Positions 48,478-61,561 of a stretch of DNA of 64,000 nt are shown piece by piece. The stretch comes from Cymbidium sinense (lineage: Eukaryota; Streptophyta; Magnoliopsida; Asparagales; Orchidaceae): positions 106,705,121 to 106,769,120 of the forward strand of contig CM038222.1 of NCBI GenBank assembly GCA_021442155.1, read 5' to 3'. Both the position numbers and the translations under genes were made by a program. Numbering within the stretch: the first letter of the stretch is position 1; each line of letters starts with the position of its first letter. The notes beneath the pieces are model-generated. The model saw only the letters and a list, made by a program, of their open reading frames with translations, did not search any database and had not been told where the DNA came from.

Positions 48478-50560
48478 TTGAACCCATATCCAACAACTTG
48501 GAAGTGTTAAGTGGGGTTCAAATAGATTTGAGAAGGTTGACTGAAAGAGGAATTTGAATATGAATCCAACTTCAACAAATTTAGGTATGTCAAAATATGG
48601 AATCAAAATTTTTGATAAGGATGCTTCCATAAGGTCATTGTTATTTTGAATTTAAATTTTTTATTTGAGGACCCTTTCATTTAACAAATTTAGGTATGTT
48701 AAAGTAAGGGCCAAATGATTTTATTTTTGTTTGATAGTTTTGGAATTTCACTTAGCAAATTTAGGTATGCTAAGGAAGTGTTTGAGAAAGTGATTGTTTC
48801 TTTTTGTGATTTTTTTTTATTTTGGAAAATATTGGAATTCTCACTTAGCAAATTTAAGTATGCTTAGTGAAGAATCTAAGTGTGTCTTGTTTATTTTTTG
48901 AAAATAGGATTCTTAGCAAATTTAGGTATGCTAAGAAAATCCTAAGTGTTTCATTTGTTTGGAATGTTTTGATTTTTGAAAAGGGTAGGATGATTAGCAA
49001 ATTTGGTATGCTAAGGGAATCATAAGTGTTTTAGGAATGTGATTGAAAGTGGAGATTCAACTTTAGCAAATTTTGTATGCTAAAGATGAAGTCCCACTTA
49101 GTTTTGTGAAATAGAAATCTCATTTAGCAAATTTGAGTATGCTAAATGAAATTCCAAATGGTGTGTTCAAAATTTTGATTTCATTTTTGGTTTTTAAAAT
49201 GGAAACTTCTCCATAGAAAATTTGGTATGCTAAAGAAAGAAGCTCCAAAGGTGTTTGAAAATTTTGGTTTTGACTTTGGAAACTTCACTTAGCAAATTTG
49301 AGTATGCTAGGCAAAGTTCAAAAAAGTTGTCTAAAAATGTTTGATTTTGGGATTTGGAGACTCCACTTAACAAATTTGAGTATATTAAGGAGGTTCCAAA
49401 ATGTGTTTAGAAACAATTTTTAGATTTTTGAATTTGGAGACTTAACAAATTTGGGTATGTTAAGTGAGGTTCCACATGTGTTTGAAAAATTTTGATTTTG
49501 GAATTTGGAGATTTCACTTAACAAATTTGGGTATGTTAAATGAAGTTCCAAATGTGTTTAGAAATTTTTTGGATTTTTGAATTTGGAGACTTCACTTATC
49601 AAATTTGGGTATGTTAATTGAAGTTTCAAAATGTATTTTAGAAAATTTTGAAATATGAATGTTGATTTTAGATTTATAAACTTCACTTAGCAAATTTGAT
49701 TATGCTAAATGAAGTTCCAAATGTATTTGAAAAATTTTGATTTTGTAATTTGGAGACTTCACTTAACAAATTTGGGTATGCTAAATGAAGTTCCAAATAT
49801 ATGTTTGAAAAATTTATTGGATTTTGAATTTGGAGACTTTACTTAACAAATTTGGGTATGTTAAATGAAGTTCCAAATGTATTTGAAAATTTTGAAATAT
49901 GATTGTTGATTTTTGATTTTGGATTTGGAAACTTTACTTAGCAAATTTGAGTATGCTAAATGAAGTTCCAAAATGTGTTTTGAAAAATTTTGAAATATGA
50001 CCATTGAAGTTTTAATTTTTGAAAAGGGGACTTCCATTCAACAAATATAGGTATGTAGAATGGAGATCAATCTTATTTTTGAAATATGAAATTTTTGTTT
50101 TGTGTGTGATTGTTGCTTTTTGAAAGAGAGGAATTCCATCTTAAAACGTATGTGAGATATGTTGAAGTGAAATTTCTGAAATGATATTTATTTTTAGCTA
50201 GAAATGAAATCTTTATTTAATAAATTTGAGTATATTAAATGAAGGTGTTCATGTGTGCTTTTTGAAAATTTTTAATTTTGTTTATAAATGAACTTTCCAT
50301 TCAACAACTATGAGTGTATTGAAAAGAAAAATTCATGTGTGCTTTTAAAAACTTTATGATTATGATTATGATTTTTGGGAAAGATGATTGTTCATTGTGA
50401 AAATGAAATCTTTATCAAAGTGAATTGAAAGAAGATGTTCATTTGTGCTTTTGGAAAATATTATTAGTTTTATTTTTGAAAATCCCTACATGTAATAATT
50501 ATGGGAATTGTTAAATGAGGGTGATAAAATTTTATCGAAAATATTTTATTAGTGCATTTT
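48478..50560 (-). repeat. Array of ~20 hairpin-forming leader repeats, element C
   Basis: Inverted counterpart of 7,679-9,175. On the plus strand the core reads TTAGCAAATTTGAGTATGCTAA with flanking arms that pair: AGGATTCTTAGCA with TGCTAAGAAAATCCT near 48,905-48,945, CTCATTTAGCA with TGCTAAATGAAAT near 49,113-49,150, and CCTTTCATTTAACA with TGTTAAAGTAAGG near 48,672-48,712. Arms differ between units but remain paired within units, as in element A. The array is longer than in element A. Confidence 0.8.
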
Positions 50561-52436
50561 TCAAATGGTGCTTTTGAAAAACAAAGTTTTTTATGAAAGA
50601 TTTATTATTTTAGGATGAACATTTCTTTATCATGAAAATGATAAGGTAGAAGTCTTTAAAAAAATTTTCTCTTTTTATTTAGATCTTTTCATTTTACTCA
50701 TTGGAGAACCCAAAGTTGGTTTTAAGACCAACAAGGAATGTGATCCTAAAATCTAAAGATGTTGGCTAACTCAACTCAATAATGAAGTGAGCTAAGCACC
50801 AACGAAAAGAAGGATATCCTTGGACTCATACCAAAGTACAAACCCACTATCGATACTCAAAGATAATAATCATTTACCAAAGATGGAGAGAGAAATCATC
50901 CCCAGCAGAGTCGCCAGAAAAATCTGTGGTGAAAAGTTTCTATAGCGAGGGATGGAATCACCTTTAAAATCTGATGGTGAGAAATGAAAGAGGACAAGAC
51001 ACTTATAAAAATTCATCTTTTTAAGATGTCTCACAGATGTACTTATTTAGGTGATCGAGTACGTCATCAAGGAATAGTATACTATCTCGAAAGATAGAAG
51101 CCACTACCCTTTAATAGACATAATCTCCTTAATAAGGACTCCTAAGGACGATGGGTCTACATATGTACTAGAGATTCTTTCCCTACTTTATATGGAAAAG
51201 TATAGCAAAGTTTATTTTAAACCAGGTTCGTTAAATTCTCAACAGGGGAAGCCCCCATAGTTAATTACATCTTAAGAAATGGGAATTCCTTATGAAAACT
51301 CTCGATTAAGATAAATGATCATTGTCTTTGAAGACTTCAATAGGAAATGACAATCAATCGATCGATTTATTTTTGATGATAAAATGGGATTGATCATAAG
51401 AAGGAGTTATTATCAAAGCCAACAAATGGAAGATAAGTAGCAGATACCCATGATGCTAGGAAACCTAGCGAGCATCTCAAACTATCCTATAGTTGGGCTT
51501 TACATTTTTTAAATTGATTTAGTTTATTTGAGTTGTATTTTTTCATTAGAAATTTAGGACTTAAGACTCCTTAACACAAGATTAAGGAAATGCCTAAGAG
51601 GTGATGAATTATGCTTATGGTCCATAAAGGGGAGAAGCGACCTCAGAAACTAAATCTAGGGAGCTTCGACAAGGGCTGAAAGCACAACCTAAATCTAAGG
51701 TTAAAATGGGTAGTTGGTTTACCTCCATAAGAGAGGACAAACTACCTAATAGCTTGGACTTACAACTGCCTGGGGGTGGCCACCAACCAACTCCTCCTAT
51801 AATTTTAAATACATGTAGGCAAGTCTTTATGCTTATGCAAGATAGCTAGGATATTATTCATTTAGGAAGAGACTAAGTCCTTAAACTCACTCCCTAAAGA
51901 GACTAGATAATGTAAAGGGCATGCTTCAAATGACCTAAATCTAATGCAATTGAAATTTCATTTTATTTCCATTTTGAACAAATATTTTGACTCAGGCTAA
52001 TAGGATTTATATGACTAATGCATGAGAAAGAAGATTATTGGCCAAAATTATCTAAAAGGGAGGAGGTGAGTTTCCACCATGGCTCTCAAAGGTCAAGCCA
52101 AGTTTCTCTAGCAAAGGTGGAAGCCCTCCAATCAAGATTGAAATAAGATGCATTTGTGCATGATATTACAACAGAAATGCTCATCCAACTAAGGGGTTGC
52201 TAATTCTTTTATCTTAATTTTAAACTTAAGCTTTAGGTGAGGTTATGAGTTATTTAATTTTATTTTTAGTTATTAAGTTGGGTAAAATATTTATTTTTCT
52301 CTAAAAGAATCTAATCCATATCCAGGCCATACATAAAGCAAGGAAGAAACTAGAAAAAAATATGCCACTTAATACAAAAGCTAAACAAATCATCAATCAA
52401 TTTATAAAGCTAATCGCAAAAAAGAATAAAAAGCCA
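50561..52436 (-). other. Untranslated leader, non-repetitive part, element C
   Basis: Counterpart of 5,675-7,678 with the conserved motif at 50,899-50,918 (minus strand TGGCGACTCTGCTGGGGATG). No coding sequence is visible. The block 51,440-51,860 is close to 6,300-6,620 of element A and 62,200-62,530 of element D. Confidence 0.6.
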
Positions 52437-52452
52437 TTGTGGTCGAAAGCTA
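52437..52452 (-). other. Degraded primer binding site, element C
   Basis: Minus strand reads TAGCTTTCGACCACAA one base after the LTR-terminal CA (52,455-52,454). It aligns with TGGTGCCCGACCA of elements A and B but has lost the invariant TGG start. Confidence 0.5.
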
Positions 52453-55400
52453 CTGCACAAACCTGAAAAATATCAAATTGGGTAGCCAAGCTCTACCCTT
52501 ATATAACCCATATCACAAATGAATTAAATTACAATTAAGCAAAGAATTCATTATTATGGGGTCTTTAAGCTTCATTCTTCTTTCTTCTTTTCTTCTTTCT
52601 TTCTTCTTCCTTTCTTCTTTGGTTCTTCCTTTTGGATGGTTGGAAAGTAGATGCTCAAAGGCTTCACATGGTGCATAAGATAGGCTCTTATGACCAATGC
52701 TTATCCTAATCCCCAAACCAGTTATTTCAAAATCCTAATTGCACAAATTTACATGAAAAGGAAAAGTGGAGATCTAACCAACACTGTAAAATAAAGGTTA
52801 GCTAAAACAAATCTCACAAATTCCAAGCATGTATATTGGACATATCACTCCACACATGGGTGACTAAGTCCACCTGGCCTATTGGATTATGCTTAAGGGT
52901 ATAAAGCACCTACACGCAAAAGCATTTATATTTTTATTTATGATAGCACCCCTTAAGCACAATCTCCTGTAGAAAAGAATAGTTAGACTAAGAATGTCCT
53001 ACCATTCATTCTATGAGCATACACCCTAACATCCAGTCTAAAATATATATCACCAAATAAAACAAAACATCAAACCATGCACCTTCCTAACCTAGGGCTA
53101 GAAGTAATGACTTAGGCTAATATGTGTGCATTGAAGGCTTGTGTGGTATGCTTAGCTATGGCTTTAGGTTCAAAGTTTCTAAGTGTGAAGAACATGTTCA
53201 ACCTAGAGGGTTTAAGTTGTTTAGTTATTTTGGGTTGATTTTATTTCATATTTTTATTTAGTTTAAGTGGATCTTACAATTAATTACTAGGTTATGAAGA
53301 GAGGGAAAGAGAAGAGAACTTCTCTTTCCTTCCCTAACTGAAGTAATTTTTAAAGTAGATTCACATTTTAGTTTCATTTAGGTGAATGTTTTGATTAAAT
53401 CTTTTAATCAATCCTAAGTTTAGATAAACTCTAAATAAACCTATTCAAAAAGCAAGGCATTTTAAGATAAATAAAATGAATCAGAATTCACATAACGCAC
53501 ATTACTTAATTTCATTCCCAACATATATAACATACATATGGATGGACCCTAAGCATATCTATGCATGAAAATGAGAGTATTAGACACACTTTATGATGCA
53601 TGCTAAGTAACCCATTTAAGAAATTTTAGAAGTTGAATATGCATGATTTTTCTTAAGTAGAAAAGGGTTTCCTTATCCAATTTTTCACATACACACATGA
53701 AAGTAAGAAAGGCTTAGTGAGTACAGCGCCATTATTAACCAGAGGTGTAAGGTACAAGACCTAGTTAGCAATACTTAAAGCCTCGCAACCTCGAGATTGT
53801 CCAGACTAATATACCACTTTCCTTAAATACAAACATATGTATAAAAGAAAATGAAATAGAAGAGAATGCAAAAGTTGTTTAATGGATTCATTTTTGTTTA
53901 TGCAATTTACACATGCAAATATAAGTAATTCTTATTAAATAGTAGCAAAAAGATGAATAGGATGTGGAATTAAATAAGTGTTAAGTTCTTTTCAAATGAA
54001 CCCTACATCTTACCAATTCCTATTCAAAACTATACTAACATAAAAGAGAAAGGAAACCTATGTTAAGCATGTCTTTATAATCTATCACAGAAAAACTCAT
54101 AATTAAAATATAAATAGCTTACTTTCAGATTGGGTATTTTATTTATATGTTTTAAAACTATTTTGGATTTATTAGTCATAATAGTCACTCATATTTCTAC
54201 TTTAGCCAACACATGCAAATTTGACATAAAGTAAACAATTTCACTTTAAAATTTAAATTTCAAAATTATGAATGCATGACATCACATGACATACAATTTA
54301 ACATGTTGGGGAAATATCCAAAGAAATGAAAGCATGTAAACAAACTCACTTCACTTAAATCCAAAAGACATTCTTATGGAATAAGAAAGTTTAAAATAAA
54401 TCAAAGTGAAGTTAAAGTGAGTTTTGCTTAGTTTGAAGTTTGATTTAATTTTGAAAAGGTGAGATGAGTTTGTGATTCCTAACCCATTCCCACATGTGTT
54501 TGATATTTTTTTAATTTTTAAATAATTAGATCCATTTTTATGCATTGATTGGGTTAAGGTATGAATTAAGTAACTTAATTATCCCTTACCTGCACCACCT
54601 TATAAGAATTAACTAAATAATTATGAGCCAAAGAGATGACATAATACCCATAAGGAATTTAAATTTGCAATACACCTAATAAGAAAGAGGCCTAATATAA
54701 TTTGGCTCACAATTAAATGTTAATTAAGCTAAGGAGTTTAGCTTAAGTAATTTCAAAACACCCTTTCATATTTATGAATTGGGTTTTAATTTATTTAATT
54801 GAACTTAGGTTATTAAACACCTAAGCTTCTACCCAAGGTAGATTAATTAAGTTCTGAAACATTTTAGAATTTTTAGAAATTTATTAAGAGGATAATTAAT
54901 GAATTAACCCTTAATTAAGAGGAGATTAAGGTGGGAAGAGGGGGGTTTAGGGAATAGCTTGGGGAAAATTCATGAAAATTATTTTATAAACCTCCTACTT
55001 ACTGGATCAGACCTTAATCAATCCTAATCATAGATTAAAATCACTAATCATATCCCAATTATCCTTAATTACATTAGGAGGGTAGTTAAGAAAGTCATAT
55101 GCAATTCTTCTAATCAGGCTTTCAATAAATCCCAAGAATTTAGGGGAAGTAGAAGTCATCCCCTAAAACATACCCAAGAAATTTGGAATTAATCAAAGAA
55201 TTAAAAAGTAATTAGCAAAATAAAATTTCTAATAAAACCCAAATTCAAAGAAAAGTAGAAGTAAAAACCCATTGAAATTAATTTTAAAATATTATATGTT
55301 GAATTATCTTTTCATAGGATTTTATTTCATAATTTTCTGATGTTTCTAGAAGGAGTTATGAATTTTGGAAGATCCTTAAGATTAATTAAATTTAAATCAT

Positions 55401-56689
55401 CTCTATTTTACCTGATGCTTGTGACGGTCATCACGCTTAACAAGCATCGCACTGTGAGGGGGTTACTTAAGTTGTCAAATCTCAAGTGGCAGTTGGCTAC
55501 ACACGTGGTTTGATCCCTATCGTCCAATCAAAGATCGGATGGCCAGAGATATCCCCACATTTTAAAATGGGTAAAGGAATTTCTAAACGTGTGGGATTAT
55601 CTCAGCCATCCATCCAAAATGCACGGATGGATGATTCAGATCTCCCAAGTTCTTCTCCTTAATCAATAGAGACCATCCATGATCAAGGGGAAGATCCAAG
55701 CTTGATCTAGCATGGATTCAAATCAAAATCAACCCACACCATGTAAAGCTAAAGAGCAAAAAATCCAACGGTCAAAAATCCATGAAGTGAAAATTTCTAT
55801 CACAAAGCTCCACACCTTATTGAGTGTAATGGTCAAAAAATCTCATACCTTGCTAGAGGTGATCACTGGTGCTTGATTCCATTGGAGAAGTATTGTCTGG
55901 TTGAGATGAAGATGTGTTGAGAGTATGAGCACATGAGGTTGAGTGGATTGATGTATGGATCAACTCCTCCTTAGCTAGCTTGCAGCTTTGATCCAATTAG
56001 GTCACCCGTTTCCTTTAGAACTTAGAAAGAGCTTAGGTGAGCTCAACTTGGTCACCTAAGAGTGCTTGCAAAGGAATTGGTGGGATTGAAGGAAGAAGTT
56101 GGAGAATGGATTGAGCTCCCTATTTTCACGCAAAATGAGAAATGGATTTTCAAATCCTGAAGCTTGGGAGTCTCTCACTACTGGTTCCTGCTCAATGAGG
56201 AAAGTGAGAATTGAATTAAATTAGGGGGAGTATACCTCCCCCTTGAAGGATCAAATTGTAGGTAATGCACTTACCATTTTGAACCAATTGAGCTTAGGTT
56301 GAGGGTTTTTTGATCAGTTAGGATTGTGCACATGGTCGGTTTGAGCCAAGGAGTGGATTGCTAACCTCCCATGTGCTTGAATTTGAGTGGGAGAGGGGTT
56401 TTGAATTTTTAATTTGGACCCATAGGGCCAAGTTTGGTCTAGGGACCAAATGGGCTGACCCAAACCCATTGGGTTGGGTGCACCACTCTCCCCTAGGTCC
56501 CTTTGAGCTTTTAAGAAAGCCTCAAGTGAATGTGAAGAGGGTATGACCAAATTACCCATGGAATAAGCAAATATTTGTTCTATGACCAAGGGGTAGAATG
56601 GTAATTTTTCTATTTTTCCACTTTATATATATTGGGTATGTGGAGAAACTAGGTTTGGCCAACTTTCATGAGATTTGGAATTCATTTGA

Positions 56690-57560
56690 TAGGGTTTGGC
56701 TCATGTTGACCCATTTAGGTTAAAATGGGTCAACTTTGGTCAAGTTGACCAATAGCTCAAAATGGGTCAAACCAATGGTTGGATCAAGTTCATATGACCA
56801 TTTGAAATGTTTTGGTGGCTTTGTTTTGATTCAATTTGTATAGGTTTGGATTTAGCTCATATGACTTCATTTAAGTCAAATCGATCAAGTTGACCTATTT
56901 GACCCATTTGACCTATTTGGGGTTGGTCAACAGTAGGTTTAGATTAGGTTAGTCATATGGAGTGGATTGGTACCTTTGTTTCCAATCAATTTGGGTTAAG
57001 TTCAATTTTGGCTCAATATGACCCCTTTAGGTCATGTTGGGTCTAAGGTCAATTGGGCTAGGTCAGGTCTAGTTGACCAATTGAGGCTTTGATCAAGTTC
57101 AACAAGTTATTTGAAATGAACTTGACTCATTGGTTCCAATCAATTTGTCTTAGATGAAGTTTTGACACATTTTGACCCTTTAGGTCAAAATGGGTCAACA
57201 TGGGTCAAGTTGACCAATTGGGCTAGGTTAAGCTCAAATGTTGGTTTGGTCAAGTACAAACATAAGTCATGAGTGAACTTAGATCAATGGTTTCAATCAA
57301 TTTGGCCTATGGTGGAATTTGGCTATGTAAGGTTTCATTTCAGGTTAAGTGTTGACTTGGTCAACCCTTAGGTTTGACTTGGTTTGACCCAATTTGATTG
57401 ATTGATCATCCCATGGTGATTGTTAATCATGATGAGAGGGATATATGAGTATGGTTCAATCCAACTTGGTTAGGATTAGAATTTGGCTCATAATAGTACT
57501 TTAGGTCACTTTGGGTCAAGTGAGCCTAAGTGGGTCAAATGGCTAGGTCAAAGCTTGATT
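56690..57560 (-). promoter_or_regulatory. TTGAC/GTCAA-dense domain, 5' LTR of element C
   Basis: GGTCAA and TTGACC occur every few tens of bases, as in 530-1,650. In this orientation the domain lies upstream of the rest of the LTR, fitting U3. The function is inferred only from the WRKY-core match. Confidence 0.42.
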
Positions 57561-57879
57561 TGAAGTTGGTTGATCTTGTATATGGACTCATGATTGAAAT
57601 ATAAATCTATTTACAACTGGTTTGAAGTCAAATGAGTTTAGATCCATTTGACAATTCCATATTCAAAGGAAGAATATGAAGGGTTTTGGGTTTGATTTTT
57701 GACTTGGGTTTTGATTGAGTGATTGAAGTTTGGATTTATATATGGGCTCATGATTGTATGTTTGACTGAACCATGAGAGACAATCAAGAGTTTGGCTTGT
57801 TGAAAATGATTTGGCTAAGTTCAAGATTTTGACTTAAAAGGCTTAGGCTGAATTTTGAGTTGACTTGAGTTTGATTTTT

Positions 57880-58720
57880 TGAATTGGTTTTAATTTTTTG
57901 AATTTATATTTCATTCATATATGTGAATATAAATTAGAATATAAATTGATCATGAGAAAATTTCATGTATTTTAAGTGGTTTAATCATGATTTGGGCTAA
58001 GTCCATTAAGAAGGATTTAAAGGACTTAAGAGAATTTTGATGTTTGGATTTGAATTTTTGAATTTAGTTTTATTAAATTATATTTATATTTCATTTATAT
58101 ATGTGAATATAAATGAGAATATAAAAGAACTATGAGAAAATTCTATGACTTTGAGATGATTTGGTCAAGATTTAGGCTAAGTGCATTAATGGAAAATTAA
58201 TGACTTAATAAGATTTTAAATTGGAGGTTTAATTTGAGGATTTGATTTTATTGGTTTATATTTATATTTCATCTATATATGTGTATATAAAATGAGAATA
58301 TAAATGAGTTTTGAGAAAATCCCATGAATTTGAAATGGTTTGATCATGATTTAGGCTAAGTCCATTAATGGAAAATTAAGGGACTTATGGAGAATTTTGA
58401 GGATTTTAAATTTGGAATTTAATTGGTGGGTTTGATCTGATTGGTTTATACTTATATTTCATTTATATAGGTGAATATAAATGAGATTATAAATGAGTTT
58501 TGAGAAAATCCCATGAGTTTGAATTGATTTGATCAAAGTTTAGGCTAAGTCCATTAATGGAAAATTAAGGGACTTAAGAGAATATCATGAATTATGAGAA
58601 TATAAATGAATTATGAGAAATTCTCAAAGGTTTTAATAGGTTTTTGATCATGATTTTGGTTAAATCCTTAAGGGAAGATTAAGGACTTAGGAAAAATTTA
58701 GACTTAGGAATTTTTGATGA
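57880..58720 (-). repeat. ~180-bp tandem repeat inside the 5' LTR of element C
   Basis: Landmark ATATGTG/AATATAAAT occurs near 57,918, 58,098, 58,276 and 58,467, spacing 178-191. A related unit continues to about 58,700. It is homologous to 21,600-22,080. Confidence 0.7.
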
Positions 58721-59052
58721 ATTCTGATCATGGGTTTCAATCATAGATTTCAAGCATGGATTTCAATCATATGGAGTATATTAGAATTTGGAGAAAATCA
58801 AATAGGATTGATTTGGAGTTTGACTTGAAATAAGGAAGGTGAGGAATGGTTTAAGCTAAGGGTAGGAAGTTTTCCTAACACCCCTAAGGCATGACCTATT
58901 CTTATGCCTAACTCTTCTAGGTCTTCTAGTGTTAGGTTGAGTGTCCACCTAATCCCTATATGTGTCTTAAGACTAAGAAACTCCAAAGTCTAAGAGAAGT
59001 CCTATGTCTAAGATGGAAAGGTTGAGAGCTCATTCTAAAAATGAGGTCAACA

Positions 59053-61543
59053 GTGGAAAAATTATAAAAATAATTAAGTAAGTTCCTTAAGTTTAATTAA
59101 CTCTTAATTATAAGTCAATTTCAGTATGCTCCTTTCATTTCATTGGGCCATTGCTAATTTACTTTTTATGTCATTTGCATATCACATTAGCTCATAATTA
59201 TTTAGTTAATTAGTTTAAGATAACAAAGGCAAGGGTTAATTAATTGATTTAATTCATATCTTAACTTAATTAATCCATAAAATCAACCAAATTACCTCTC
59301 ATTAAATCAAATTAACTTAAAAACATGGCGTAGGATTAGGATTAGCAAACCTCTTCTCACTTTCCTTAAATCAAATTAAATATGAAAGTAAAAGTGACAT
59401 TAAAAAAAAGATTTGGTTTACTTTAAGAATTTTATTTGGTATGATTGTCCTTTGGAATTAGTTTAGTTGAATAAAATCACATGCTTATATTTATTTATTT
59501 CTCTCCAATCATATTAAATGCTATATATCATTTGATTCATGCATTCATCTTTTGCAAAATTAATTAAATCAAATGGTTTCCTTTATGTCAAATTTGCATG
59601 TTTTGATTTAATTTGATATATGTGTGGCTATTATCATGATTAAATCAAAATTATTTTCAAAAGTTTACAAGTCAACTATGATATTTGGCGTGATAATAAT
59701 TATAAATGACTATAAGCTTGCATGTGTCTATGTCTTAGAACATATGATATGGAGTTCTCTTTCTTTAGTCTATATGGATTTACATAAAGTTTGAATGTTA
59801 ACAAGTGTATAGCCTATTTGAAAAGGACACAACATTTGTTTGAATTCATTCCTATGAGTTTCTATGCTAGAATTTAAATAAAACTTTAGCTCACATGTAT
59901 AAATAATTCAATTAAAAGAAATACAAATTTTGCTTGAATTTTATACTCTTACAATCACTTGTACACTCATGTGTATTCAAGAATAGTGGGTATATCTAGT
60001 TTGGACATTTCGGGGATACAAGGCTTTAACTATCTCCAAGGAGGTCTTTACCTCACTTCCCTGGTTAACAATGGTGAAGTACTTTCTTAAAACTTTTATA
60101 CACTTGTATGTGCATTTAGTTAATGAATATAAATCTCTTTCTCAACTTTAGCTTACATGTATAAATAATTCAATTGAAAGAACTACACTTTTTGCATGAT
60201 TTTTCACTCTTGTAGCCATTTGTACATTCAGGTGTATTCAAGAATAGTGGGTATATCTAGTCTGAACATTCTGGGGATGCAAGGCTTTAAGTAGCCTCAA
60301 GGAGGTCTTTATCTCACTCCCCTGGTTTAACAATGGTGAAGTACTTGCTTAAAACTATTATACACTTGAATGTGCATTTGGCTAATGAGTGAAAATCTCA
60401 TTTTCTATAAAATACACTTTTGCATATTTCATTTAAAATGTGCTAAAAGAAACATATTGTATGTGTGGTTATACTTATAATTTAACCATATGCATATTAC
60501 ATATGATGGAAAGGAATAGTTGAACATGTGTCATATGATAATAATTCAATCAAATTAATCGTAAGGTGGCTTTCATATTAAATAGAATTATTTATAATGA
60601 ACCTAAACTTAGGACTAATTTAAAATATGTAATAAGCCATTCAATAAAGAGAACTAAATCTAATTAATATGATTTAGAAATGACTTAAAGTAGGGATGAA
60701 AGAGAGTAATCTTCTATTTTTCTTCTCTTTATAACACTTAGTTGCTAAGTGTAAGTCAAATAAAACAAAAGAAAATACTAAGTAAAATTCTCAAATCAAT
60801 TAAATCACTTAAAGTGAAATCAACCTTTTATGATTAAACACCCTTTCATGCTTAGAAAATCATAACAAAGCTTAGTTAAGGCATACCACACAAGCTTTAA
60901 TATACACATATTATAATTAAGTCATTATTTCTAGCTTTATGTTAGGGTAGTGCATGGTGTGATTTATGTTTTATTTTATGATGTATTATTTTAGACTGGA
61001 TGTTAGGGTGTATGTTTCGTAGACTGGATGTGAGGCCGTGATTAGCCTAATCATATTTTTATAGAGTACTTTGCTTAAGGGGTGTTTAAAATAAATAGAA
61101 ATGCTCTCTTTTACAAGTTTCTTAACTCCTAAGTATAATCCAAATTAAGATAGGTGGTCTTAGTTACCCATTTGCAGGGTACTAAGTCCAAACATTACAT
61201 ATAACTGCTTCAGTTGTATGATGTGTTTAGCTAACACTTATTTTGCAGGTGTAATTAGATTTACTTTTCCTATTTTAATGTAATTTTATATTAGGAATTA
61301 GGATTAGTGCTATTGGGCTTAAGGATGAACATTGGCTAGAAGGCATAGTTTTGGGGTGCCATGTGATGCCTTGAAGCCTACCAAATCAAAAGAGAAAAGA
61401 CATCAAGGAATAAGAATATATGAAGACTTGAAGATTTGAAGACCCCCCATAGCACTTATCATTTGTATATTGTAATTATTTTATATACACCAGGTTGTAT
61501 AAGGGCATAGCTCAACTGCCCATTTCTCTTTTCGGGTTATACA
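59053..61543 (+). repeat. LTR of element D (diverged subfamily), interrupted by element C
   Basis: From 59,053 the sequence aligns with the A LTR from about 3,366 (GTGAGAGGGGTTATG position) to its end, in the same orientation, but is clearly more diverged than A is from B or C. A block at about 59,930-60,120 is repeated at 60,120-60,380 (GTGTATTCAAGAATAGTGGG in both). It ends in CA at 61,542-61,543, one base before a PBS. The upstream part of this LTR is not in the window and may lie on the other side of element C before rearrangement. Confidence 0.75.
59940..60400 (+). repeat. Direct tandem duplication (~240 bp) in the element D LTR
   Basis: Two neighbouring copies share GTGTATTCAAGAATAGTGGG (near 59,972 and 60,231), CAAGGCTTTAA and TAACAATGGTGAAGTACTT (near 60,065 and 60,329). 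Spacing is about 260 bp. The other LTRs have a single copy (for example about 4,300-4,440). Confidence 0.75.
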
Positions 61544-61544
61544 T

Positions 61545-61561
61545 TGGTATCCGATCGCACC
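61545..61561 (+). other. Primer binding site of element D
   Basis: TGGTATCCGATCGCACC follows the LTR-terminal CA after one base. It differs from TGGTGCCCGACCA of A and B at several positions, so the subfamilies may use different tRNA primers or one has drifted. The first seven bases TGGTATC match the common initiator-Met PBS, the rest does not. Confidence 0.6.

Larger units (their letters stand above)
31577..59052 (-). mobile_element. Element C: near-complete minus-strand giant Tat element
   Basis: Read on the minus strand the order is 5' LTR (59,052-52,454), degraded PBS, leader with hairpin array, gag-pol (47,910-40,013), 3' repeats, and 3' LTR (37,304-31,577, lacking about 310 bp of its outer end). 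Total about 27.5 kb. Its right border at 59,052 abuts the LTR of element D, which resumes in register at 59,053, so C inserted into D. The left border is a rearrangement, so the target duplication cannot be checked. Its coding domains are broken, but several motifs lost in element A survive here (YVDD, GDSQLVINQ). Confidence 0.87.
52454..59052 (-). repeat. 5' LTR of element C, about 6.6 kb
   Basis: Complete LTR: biological start TGTTGACCTCA at 59,052, terminal CA at 52,455-52,454, length 6,599 bp. It is the only complete, uninterrupted LTR in the window and fixes the TG...CA ends of the family. It carries four ~180-bp repeat units (57,880-58,720) and the TTGAC-rich domain (56,690-57,560). Confidence 0.9.
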
